Of a stretch of 64,000 nucleotides of DNA, positions 35,130-45,790 are shown piece by piece. The stretch lies in NCBI GenBank assembly GCA_023055505.1, contig JALIRH010000007.1:27819720-27883719 (forward strand), in the 5' to 3' direction. Numbering within the stretch: position 1 is the first letter of the stretch; every line of letters starts with the position of its first letter. This stretch comes from Callipepla californica brunnescens. Lineage: Eukaryota; Chordata; Aves; Galliformes; Odontophoridae. The position numbers and the translations under genes were made by a program. Below the pieces are notes generated by a model. It had not been told where the DNA came from. It searched no databases and worked only from the letters and a program-made list of their open reading frames with translations.

Positions 35130-35156
35130 CACCGCCGCCGCTCCACAGGAAAAGAG
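35130..35156 (-). ncRNA. SNHG5: SNHG5 exon 1 (candidate, 5'TOP)
   Basis: The predicted start CTCTTTTCCTGTGGAG begins with an oligopyrimidine tract typical of 5'TOP RNAs (ribosomal proteins, snoRNA hosts). A donor GGTG|GTGAGG follows at 35,130/35,129, giving an exon of about 27 nt. Other donors in this GC-rich stretch are possible. Confidence 0.5.
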
Positions 35157-35180
35157 AGGGCGAGGGGGGGAATCGCTGCC

Positions 35181-35186
35181 TTTATA
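35181..35186 (-). promoter_or_regulatory. TATA box of SNHG5-like gene
   Basis: TATAAA reads on the minus strand inside TCCATATAAAGG. Its first base lies 30 nt upstream of the CTCTTTTCC pyrimidine start at 35,156, the standard TATA-to-start distance. Confidence 0.7.
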
Positions 35187-35609
35187 TGGACTTAGCGGGG
35201 TGGGAACGAGGCTAGCCCCGCCCCTCGCCCCGCGAGCCCGGGGGTGGGGACTGTGAGAGCCGGGCACAGGAACGCGCTTTCCCCACCCGGCGCGCGCCCG
35301 CGCTCGTAGGGGCCCCCGCGGGCGGGGCGGGGCTGCGGGCAGAACAAGTGGGGGCGGAAAGCGGCTGCCCCTCCTCCTGTGACAAATGCCTTGCGTTGGG
35401 TTCTTGTTTGCTTTTGCCTCTGTTGGTGTTCCCCTGGGCTCCAGCTGAGTGTTTCAGCTTTCCTTTGTGTCCGGTTGGATCTTCCTGGAGTCGCACGGCA
35501 CGTACGCCCTTTCTGTTTTTGGAAATGGCACGCGCTGCTTCGCCGCGTACAGCGGGTGTACCCCTGGCACAACTGAAGGCTATTACATCTTTTCCTAGCT
35601 CTGTTACGT

Positions 35610-35800
35610 GGGAGAAGAGGTACACCCACCTCATTCCAACCTCCCTTTAGAGAGTTGTAGAAAGAAATGAAGCCTTTCTTAAGCCTTCTCTTCTCCAGAC
35701 GACAATCTCAGTTCCCTCAGCCGCTCCCCATAAGTCTTGTGCTCTGGACCCTTCAGCAACTCTATTGCCTTTCTTTGGGCATTCTCTTTCTGAAGGGAAT
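35610..35800 (-). mobile_element. CR1 retroposon, internal fragment
   Basis: Minus-strand CR1 marks include CCTTCTCTTCTCCAGACGAC and TCAGTTCCCTCAGCCGCTCC and TGGACCCTTCAGCAACTCTA. The 3' terminal repeat is absent. It sits directly upstream of the SNHG5 CpG island. Confidence 0.85.
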
Positions 35801-37239
35801 CTGTATCACTAGTGTCTATAGTCTGGCAGAAGAAAGAGATTTTAGGGTGTACTAGTAGTGCCTGAATGCAAACTGCATACAAACTTTTTATTCCCGGAGA
35901 AATCTAGCTCATATTTCTCAACATCACGTAAGTCTGCTGTCACTGGTCAAGCTTTTGGGACAAGGGAAGTACAGTTTAATGGAGATGAACAATAATTAAA
36001 AGGCTGAAAAATGTTAAAAATAAATAAATAAACAAAGAAGTAAAATATCCTGTAATTCCAGATTGTATTTTAAGGTAAGGTTCCTTCTTAGCTGCTTTGC
36101 TTTCCCCTCCTTCAGGCTTCCTCATCTTGGAGCTGCACCCCATGTAGCGCAGAATGTAGAGCACCCCATGATCTTCAAACTCTGCTCCGCAGCAAAATCC
36201 ATGGGCTAGTTGGAACCACAAGTGTGATTGCAGCAAAGATTAATTTATAATGAGCCCTTCCCAGTTTAGCTCACCTCACACCTGTGCCTGTATTCACAGA
36301 GTAAGCACTGGAAAGGAGAGCGCTGGTTATGAAATGCTGGTGGCACACAGTATTGCCTCTTTTGAGTCTCTCACAAATTTATGCCTCCCTGAAAGGCTGG
36401 TGGTGAGGCTACTGCTAGGGCTTTTCTGCTCCAGGTAACTTTCTCCAAGTTATCTTTTCTTACTATAAATGATTTATTTTTCTTCTTGTTATTTCTCCCC
36501 CCTTTTCCCTCATGTTTCTATTTTGCATCCGGCTTCCTGGATTTTCTCCTGTAGCTTTGCAACTTTGATGACTCACATCTCTTGGTTTAGTTTGGGGTTG
36601 TTACCAGCACATCCTTTGGGATACTGAGTTCCCCCCCCTCTCAGCTTCCCAGCAGGAAGTCTATTGTGTGCAGCTTTGATTTCTTCCTTCTCAGAACTGT
36701 AGTACTCACTGTGAAATCCTGAGCTGATTTTACCTTATTCTGCACTATGCATCATAAAAAGTGGGATATATGAAACAATTTCATTCGGCTTATGATTTTG
36801 GCCCTGTTCAATTTTTTTTACAGAGAGAAGAATTCTTCATATAAATTTCTCAACGGTCTGCCTTCAAGATTTTAATCACCTTAGTGTGTGTAACAGAAAG
36901 ATGAGAATGCTTTGTTCGTGACTGAGATCATAAAAATGTTGGACTGGCTGCACATTCAGAGTGCAGGGCTACCCTCCAGTATCCTGCCTCCAACTGTATC
37001 CAGAAGTAAACTCTTAGGCAGGGGAACAGGGACAGAACAAGCACGTAGGAATCCTTCCCTGAATATGTGCCCAGCTTCTGGGAATGCCAAACTTAGATGC
37101 CTCCCAGAGGATGGTTATTTTATGTGTCTGTAAATATAACAATTGTCCAATCCTCAATAGATTTGCCACCCATAAACTTGTCAAACCTTCCGTAGAGCTT
37201 TTATACATTTTTAGAATCTGCAATATCAATGGCAAGGAG

Positions 37240-37415
37240 TACCACAGCTTAATTACCAAGTCACAGCATTGCAGGGCTTGGAGGGGACCTCCAGAGATTA
37301 TCGAATCAGACCGCTCTGCTAATGCATGTACCCTACAATAGGTAAGCATCCAGAGGGTCTTGAATATCTCTATAGTTGGAGACTCCCAATTAGTGTTAGG
37401 GGGAACTGCACAGGA
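37240..37415 (-). mobile_element. CR1 retroposon, short 3' fragment
   Basis: The minus-strand CR1 pattern GGAGGGGACCTCCAGAGATT is followed by CCCTACAATAGGTAAGCATC and TCTTGAATATCTCTATAGTT, an older CR1 subtype. Confidence 0.8.
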
Positions 37416-39479
37416 AGCCCTGAGCATCCATGTGCAGTAATCACCTTTTATTAGTGACTGTTTAAAACACCATGAGAAACACCTCTACACGCAGCAAATC
37501 TTCCTGCAGAGGCTACAGAAGTCTCATTTGCTTACTCATTCCTCAAATGGAAGTTAATTCCTACCTTCGACTTTACTCTCATTCATTTCCAAAATTCATC
37601 TCATTTCTCTTCAAGATGGTTCTGAAAGTGCATTCAAGAAGCAAGCACGGTATGGGCTTGTACAGTGGTGATGTTCTCTATTCCATGTTCCCAAGCACTT
37701 CCCAAACTTTGGCTTTCTTTTCCTTTTCCCTATTTTTTGTTTTTTTTTACTTTGCTATTATCATGCATTGAGATGACAATTCCACAGAACCATTTGTCAC
37801 CACTGCACCGAAGCAATTTCAAGAGAGTGCTCACACGCTGCTGTTCATCAATAAGCCAATTAGCATTTCACCTGGTTGTCTCTACAACATGGTCTGATCA
37901 CATTGAAACTGCAGCATCTTCCAGAAGTGTGAAGCAACTTCTGTGATGAACGCTTTATAAGTGCTAAGTGGTCAGAAATGGGAAATTTCCCAAGAGCTTC
38001 AGCACTTAATACAGAACAGGAAAATGAATAAAATTGCCGGGCCTAATTTTATCTGAAAGGGCTTCCTGTGCCTCCTGCATGTGAGAAGGGATATGTTATC
38101 AGTTCTGGTAGGCTAAGCATCTTTATACTGGTATTATTTAATCTGCGGTTCAAGTCTTTCTGAATGGTGATTTTATGCCTTCAAAATAGTGTCCTCCATT
38201 TATCTTCATATCAGTTGTGAGGACCTAATATTCATAGATGTACATTCTAGTTTTGTTTTTAGTAAGCATGTTCATTTTTAGGCAGGTCCCCTTTTAAAAT
38301 TAGAGTCCAGCTGTGGTGGACTTCTATTTTTAGTTGTTCCTGTGAAGATGGAGTGTCTAAATGTACAGTGGTTGCTCATACAGAAACTTTTGTTTTACTG
38401 ACAATCTGATCAGTTTATATATGGCTAAAATTAATAGTGAAGCATGACTGAGCTTTGTACAGCAACAAAACCAAAACCAAACCCTCTGCAGGAAGTTACT
38501 TAAAAGAAGCAATAAGGATAATATATGAAGACAGCCAGGCCAGTTAATACTGTTTTCATTAGCTACTTTTTTCTCTGTCTGCTAAGAGAAGTCCATGTCC
38601 TGTCTCCAGGAATACAACACCGTAACTATTTTGTTGCTTAACAGAAGTATTCATTATCTTGACCGGGGCATTTCGATTTGCCCAAAAATACTTAAGGGAA
38701 GTTTTAAAATGAGGCTTTCTAAGTGCTTGGGAACATCATCTTTCTCTCCTTGTTCAAATTCTGCATTAACTGTATATCACTGAGACAAAATAATTAAATT
38801 GCTGGGTGGTTGCTGCTTATCTTATTGGATTTTTCTCCCTCTTAAGAGATGAAATGATTAGATGAGAGGAAAGCATTGAAGTGGGAATACTACAGAAAGA
38901 ATGGGGGAGAACAACCTGCTATTTAATATTCTTCTCATATTCCTATGGCCCAACTATTAATTAATATTTGCAATCACTTCATGCATTAACAGGGAATAAG
39001 TCTTTTATTTCATACAGCCTTGAAAAATTTTCAGTTTTGTTCTTCCCATTCCTTACCAAGAGTCTGTCTCTGAGAAGACAAGCCTGCTGAGCTATTGGAC
39101 TTTTTTATTAAAAACTAGGTTGCCACCTTTCAAAGTCTTGCTTACAATTAAAATATCTGATAATCACACCATATAAAAAATCAGGAAGAACAATGTGTAT
39201 TTACCTTACCCTCGCTAGGTATCATGTGAAGTATTACAACAAAGTAGAAGTTGTAAAACTGCATTCCACCATCTGGGTTTGAATCTGGGCACGTTAAGTA
39301 CAGATCTCTCAGTAAGAAAGAGGCACTCCCTTTGAAGTGGAGATTTCTTGGAAACTTAACTATCTGGAATGTTCCATCTGATAAAGTAAGAAAAGAAAAT
39401 ATGCATACATATTATTTTGCTCACAGCATGCATTTTGAAATACAAATATTAGTGTAATAGTAAAGATTTAGGCAACATA

Positions 39480-39712
39480 AAGCTGTGTTGGGGTGGGTCA
39501 GGTGGGTGTTAGGATAAGGTTCTTCACCAGAGGTTGGTGGGCATGGAGCAGGTTGCCCAGGGCAGTAGGTACAGCCCTGAGCTGCTGAAGTTTAAGGAAC
39601 ATTTGGACAATGTTCTCATACATAGGATTTAAATTTTGGGTGGTTCTGTGTAGAGAACAGAGTTGGAGTCTATGATCCTTCTGGGTCCCTTCCAAATTAT
39701 GATATTCTAAGG
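39480..39712 (+). mobile_element. CR1 retroposon, 3' fragment
   Basis: This is a plus-strand CR1. It has TTAGGATAAGGTTCTTCACC, GGAGCAGGTTGCCCAGGGCA, and the end TTCCAAATTATGATATTCTA, which carries the terminal octamer-like repeat. Confidence 0.9.
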
Positions 39713-40121
39713 CAAGGAAATGGCATTACCTGCAGTGCCAATACATTCTTTTTAATACATTTAATTTTATATCACATTTTCACTTTCGATGATGGATAAA
39801 TAATTCCTGGTATTCTTCAAGACTTTTCTATTGTAGGATTGTCTCCATGTTGTCTTTCTTTTAAAAGCAGCACGTTTTCTGGGTCTGGACAGTATGTTAG
39901 CAGGCTTTCTGAGCATAGGTTGCTTTTCTAGTTGCTCAGTTCTTCATGCAGAGGGAGAGACCAAACACTTCATGTAGGTGTATTTTAACTCATACAGGTC
40001 AGCAGACCTCATGAGCTCCTGTTGAACTATCTGACCTTGTTCTTCCCTTCCTCCCTGAGAGGAATTAACTACAGGTTAATCTTCATGGTTCTACAAGCAA
40101 CTGTTGAGGGTGATAGAAAAC

Positions 40122-40491
<370 letters not shown>

Positions 40492-43400
40492 GTTCAGCTT
40501 TATTTTTCTAGCAAATCAGCCACCTGAACTGACTCATACTGTGACCACCTAATCACTAGATTTAACAGAAGGGAAGTGGTGGGGACACATACCCTCAGCT
40601 GGGGAAGATTTGAGCAGGGTGTTCTCCCTTGACAGGTAGCTCTAAATATGATGTGAAACCTCTCTTTCAATCCCTCCAAAACACAGAGCTGTTCTTTAAT
40701 ATAAGAATTAAAATACATATTTATGGTATAAGAAGTCTGTTCCACTACTGTATGTTAGTCTTCTCCTTGCTCTTGTAGTGTAAGAAATAAATAATATGTC
40801 TCTGAATGCAATTAAATTCCATGGGCAGTTGATAGTAAGAGCAGTATAGCTTATGGCTGGTACTACCTAAGAGCAAGTTAATCATGGTATTCTTCCCTAG
40901 GATTTGTAATGTTAGTCTGTCTGGTTGTTGGAAGTGGGAGGTTGTATAACTTGTAAACTTGAAGAAAAGGTAAATTAATTTAATTATTGTGTATAATTAA
41001 TGTGTTGCTGATGTCCAAGAAGGAAACACAGCACTGAAATTTGAATCGTCTAGTCAAGCACACTGCCTTGTTGTGATATTCCTCTCTTGTGCCCTGAAAG
41101 GTGAGCAGGAGAATGAAACAAGGCTAACCACTTTTCTGGCCCTCATTTCTACACATGGTCTGCAGGCTAAGTATGAGGCAAGGCTGCCACTCCTTGTCAG
41201 CTGAGAGAACAAGTTCTTGGCCTCAAATCAGGCAGCTAATAGGCAGATGAAATTTACTTACACCTGTAATGAGCATGCAGTGTTTCTAAAAATGGGTCCA
41301 AGTGGAGCAGAGAAGTTGTGCTATGGGGCATGAGATGGATGCCAGCTACAGATGTGATCTCCCAGCACCTCTTTTTTTGCAATCGCTGTGCAGAGAGCAC
41401 TCCTGTCAGCATCCTTTGGGATCCTGAAGCTATGACCTCTTGCGAGTCAAAGGTGAATGACTGGGAAACAGACCTGCTAATTTCTGCACCTCCTCAACGA
41501 AGGATGTTGGGGGAGCTTTCAGTCCTTTTTCAGGTCAACAATCAGATCTGTGAGCAGGTCACACAGGAAGAGTAGCTGGATCACATGGATTGGTATCCAG
41601 CATAAGGACAGAGTGGAAGCCTGGGGTCATGTGCTAGATAGAAAATGTTTGGCCACTGCCAGATCTTGGGAGAGGCAAGCAGCTCAATGTCCATGGTGCT
41701 GAGTAGGGAGATTGGGATACCAGGCAGGAGATGACATAAATACCAAAACTGTTATGTGGCCCGGGCTAGTGCAGGTTGCCCTGCACCAGAGTCGTTTCAA
41801 GAGTGAAAAGTGCTAGTTGCATGCAGGCATGTTGAGTACTGCCACCCTTCCTTCCAGGCAATGCCAGTTGATGAAGTTCCTTTCCTGCTGACAGTGCACC
41901 ACAGTAAGACATTGGTAGCAGGAATGCCTACTTGCTTTTCCATATTCATCTCCTCCTAGACCATCTATGGGTGATACAATCCAAGATCCTCTTACAGGAG
42001 TTATAATGTCTTGAGATGGCCACTTCTAGCTGTGGACATCCTGGCATTCTGCCCATATGGGAAAGACTCCAGCAGCAGCTTTTTATTGAACAATTGGTCA
42101 GTAAATTATGATCCCCCCTAAAGGGCCAAGTGATGTGTGCTTTGGGATACTGTGGGACAGGACAAGTGGCCAAAACCTTATCAGAACACGTGAGTACCCT
42201 CACTTGTAGTGCCCATCAGAGTCATGGCCTGACTCCCACACAAACCCATGTTTGATGCCGTACTGGATGAATTTTCCCTGCTTTGTGATTTCGAATGGGG
42301 TGAACTTTAAGATCATTCTTCTGTAAACACAAGAGGGCACCCCCACCTCACTTTTAAATGTCTTGCAGCAGTTGTAAAAGGAAGTTATTGGCAGAACGAT
42401 ACAGAATACTTAACTTTGGTAATATAAAAATACTATCCCTTTTCAAGCATTTATAGGCTATGTAATTACAAGCCATATTTAAGAAATTTACTCTTGGCTT
42501 GATCCTTTCTCCAAAACAGAATGGAGGAAGAATAAATTGAATTTTATCCTCTATCTCTGTAAAGTAAAACAATACTCGTGCTTTTACAGTAACCAGAGCT
42601 GTGCTAATGCTAGGTAACTGCAGTTTCTTTGTAGGCATTTCAAGTGCAGTATCTTGTGGAAACAGACAAAGAGGTTAATTCTTTTGTCTACTCTAGCAAA
42701 CTCATTGGGAAAAACAATGAAAAGGGAGATTGTGATTAAGAATTGTTATTCTTGCCAACGTTTTCATATTTTGAATATCTGTGCACTGTTCTCATAGATG
42801 AACTCACTTCTCTCTGTCTGAGTTCATATCTGGTAGGCACTTTGCATGCTCCAGGCAGCTACACAAAATAAATGTATTTTAAGTTCATCCAAGGGCCTCA
42901 GCTATTGGTATGAAAGTCTCATTTGAACTCAGATAAAGTATTAACAGCTCTTTAAAGCACAATAAATGAAAATTCAGGCTTGTAAAACAGAATTTCCTGG
43001 ACATTTTTAAAACACAGATCAGAAAATGTAGTCACTTTTTTTTTTTTAAGGGAAATGTGTACATAGAAAACCCAAATACTATAAAATCCACTGTGCTATT
43101 ACCTCCGCTTAAATGTCAAAATTCTGTATCTGTCTTCTTCACTCAGAGGGAGTTCTCTGGTATGGTCTAAAGCATTTCACGGGAAAACAAAATAACATTC
43201 AAGTGTCGTTTTTCCAACTGCGAAAAGATGAATCAGAATGGAGGAGTGAACAAACTATCTCTTTTGTTCTTCGTGAACTTCTTCATCAATTCCTTACACA
43301 AATTTCCCTTCGGCTGAGGGGTCTGCTGTCTCTCACAGCATTTTCAGTCAAGAATACTGAAAACAAGGAAGAAAGAATCAGCATCCTCTAATGCAGCAAA

Positions 43401-44140
43401 TTACTTGACAGCACTGTAGGGGAAAATTTGTGGGACTCGAATTATATCAAGTACTAAAACAGTAACTCCTGGGAGAGGTTATGTGCTAGAATTAAATGCA
43501 AGTCAGTTTCTGCTGTGGTCTCTTGAACTGCATTTTATCTTCATGACACTACTTTTTGTTTTATGGTCTGGCAGATCCATAAACTCATTCCTGACTATGC
43601 TATAAAGCATAAAGTAAGGTATGGTGTTAAAAGATCAAAAGCAGATACGGTGCTTGTAATGTAACTTTGTAGAAAAATATTGAGTCTAACTGAATTTGCT
43701 GTTATTGTTTGTCTCTCCAATGAAATCTGATTAAGAAATGCACAGCTTTTACTTGGAGCAGAATGGAATAGTGACAGATTCATACGAGTCAAAGTGCTCA
43801 TTTCATTTCCAAGCATGATCTTTTCCTCTGAAATAGCAAGTGATTTACAGGTATGGATGTTTCTGAAATAATGAACAGAAAAGTTGACTTTTGGCTCTAT
43901 TAAGGAACCAGACTGAAGAGACCAGCTGCTCTATAGAAGGCTACCTCTGCCAGCACTTGGAAATTGTTCCCCAGGAAGGGTCAGTGATGACTGTTAAAAA
44001 GGAAAAAATCAATCTAATATATTAGAAAGCTTCCAACAGACTTTTTTTTTCTCTCTCTCTATTTTTTTTTTTTTATAATAGATGTGTATTCATACATCTG
44101 GCAAAGATTAGACATGAAGAGCAACTCATAGAAAATATGT

Positions 44141-44713
44141 AAATTTCTCCAAAAGTAATGCTTCTTCTTTATTTCCATGGAAACTACAACAGATTCGAGA
44201 AGCACAGTAACACTATTTCATAGAGCAAACTGTCAGCAACAAAAACTATTTTTCAACACAGTCATTACCATTAGCTATGAGTTTTTTTTCCAGAATGACA
44301 AGAGTCTGGATGCTGTGCTCATAAACATCTGCACCAGGGAAGGTGACCCACTGTCACTATTGCCCGTGATGAAATGCATCAGCCACCACTTCACTGGGCT
44401 CACTGACATTGTTTGGTTTCCGTAAGTATTCAGCAGGTGTCAGTGAATGTCAGTGGGTGAGATTTTTTTCTGCACAGAGGAGTTCATTGACACATTTTTG
44501 CTTCATGCACGTTTTATGCACTGACACCATTTTGTAGAATTGCCCCTCTGCTGCCATCTCTCAACCAAATGACATGGATTGTCATTTGACAACCAAATGT
44601 AATGGAATATTGACAAGAAAGTTCAACCTCTACTGCCACACCAACATCTGCCTCTGACATCATGGGTCAACAAAATAAAATAGGAGGCATTCCTTTTGGA
44701 GCAGCCCTTGTAG
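44141..44713 (-). mobile_element. Mariner-type DNA transposon relic, internally deleted
   Basis: Terminal inverted repeats are visible: CTCCAAAAGTAATGCTTC at 44,147 and the reverse complement CTCCAAAAGGAATGCCTC ending at about 44,684-44,701, with the outer CTACAAGGGCTG at the right. Internal sequence matches the chicken mariner family as I know it: CATGGAAACTACAACAGATT near the left end and TGACATTCACTGACACCTGC on the minus strand. At about 570 bp it is well under half the usual 1.2-1.3 kb, so it is a non-autonomous, mutated copy. The coding direction (minus) is inferred from the family. Confidence 0.85.
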
Positions 44714-45279
44714 AATTGTTTGAAATATATAATATACAGGTTGCGAATCTGGCTGTGTATGAGAAATTACTTATTTATTGCTATTATTTTTTACCTGTAA
44801 TTATTTATCACCTATTTCTATCTACTGAAGTAGGAGGATAGTTAACCAGGAAAGTTGTCAATAAGGCCCACATATCCGCTCCTCCATGGCAGACAAACGC
44901 AGTTCCCAGTAAAGTCTGCTGTTTTATGACAGTGATGCAACATGCTCTGGCAGGTCTGGCAGGGTGTTTGCACTGACTACATGTCAGGTTGACAAGGCTG
45001 ACTGTTGCTGGCACATTCTTCAGGGAAGTATTGCTGTGGTCTTTATCTGCAAATTCCAGGAAAACTTGCAGGAACATAATAGGAGATGATAGCCCTCTGT
45101 CAAGTTAATATTGGTCAGTGAGTAAACACAGGTACCAGGAAAAAATCAGCCACTCAGGATAATTGCATAAGCCCTGTTGTTTTGAAAAGCAAATCAGTTA
45201 CTGGACATTCTTCATTTTGATTCATCAAATCAGTACAATTAAGAAATAATTTTATAATCTTTTATTGTATATTTTTTGT

Positions 45280-45546
45280 AGGACATGATAGGATAGGATA
45301 GGACAGGATAGTACAGGACAGGAGAGGATAGGATGGGATGGGATGGGATGGGATGGGGTAGGGTAGGGTAGGGTAGGGTAGGGTAGGGTAGGGTAGGGTA
45401 GGGTAGGGTAGGGTAGGGTAGGGTAGGGTAGGGTAGGGTAGGGTAGGACAGGGTAGGGTAGGACAGGGTAGGGTGGGACAGGGCTGGGCGGGACAGGGCA
45501 GGGCTGGGCAGGGCAGGGCAGGGCAGGGTAGGGTAGGGTAGGGTAG
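45280..45546 (+). repeat. Pentanucleotide array (GGATA/GGATG/GGGTA)n
   Basis: The array starts with GGATA/GGACA units and passes through GGATG. It has 18 consecutive perfect GGGTA units at 45,356-45,445, then mixed GGACA, GGGCT and GGGCA units. It abuts a CR1 3' end on its right. Confidence 0.97.
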
Positions 45547-45790
45547 AATAGTTCAGTTGGAAGGGACCTTAAAAGATCATAGAATCACTGGTCATCAGGT
45601 CATCAAAGATCGTTAGGTCTAACTTTCTGACCTCTACAGGGCTATCCAAAAACTAAAATCTACTAATGACAGCATTGTTCTTTGTCCAAATGCCCTTTCA
45701 ACACTAACAGGCACAAGACATGAATCAGCTCTATAGGAAACCTATTTCAGTTGTTGATCAAACCTACAGTCAATAATTTTTTTGGAATAG
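45547..45790 (-). mobile_element. CR1 retroposon, 3' fragment
   Basis: The minus-strand CR1 begins AGTTCAGTTGGAAGGGACCT directly after the GGGTA array. It continues with TCATCAAAGATCGTTAGGTC and CCTCTACAGGGCTATCCAAA. Confidence 0.88.

Larger units (their letters stand above)
28122..35156 (-). ncRNA. SNHG5: SNHG5-like snoRNA host gene (non-coding)
   Basis: A spliced non-coding gene on the minus strand is inferred from several signs. There is a TATA box and a 5'TOP-like start at about 35,156, a chain of short exons with good splice sites, and two SNORD50 snoRNAs in separate introns. Human SNHG5 hosts SNORD50A and SNORD50B and lies next to SYNCRIP on the same strand, so orthology is supported by content and position. 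The exons have no shared reading frame, as expected for a TOP-class host RNA degraded by nonsense-mediated decay. The 3' end is uncertain: poly(A) signals on the minus strand occur at 28,122-28,127 (AATAAA) and 29,081-29,086 (ATTAAA). Confidence 0.85.
34620..35400. promoter_or_regulatory. CpG island, SNHG5 promoter region
   Basis: This is about 0.8 kb of GC- and CpG-rich sequence in an AT-rich setting. It holds the TATA/TOP start, two ZNF143-type sites, an ETS-type CGCTTCCGGC at about 34,827-34,836 and a YY1-like AAAATGGCG at 34,709-34,717. Confidence 0.85.

Noticed and set aside
42327..42340. CTCF-like ACACAAGAGGGCAC
   Set aside because: Only 12 of 14 core positions fit, with a mismatch inside the core; too weak to list.
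44177..44425. 82-codon plus-strand ORF
   Set aside because: It is an antisense reading of the mariner relic.
45356..45445. Interstitial telomere repeat
   Set aside because: The unit is GGGTA (5 nt), not the vertebrate GGGTTA hexamer, and flanking units drift through GGATA and GGATG.
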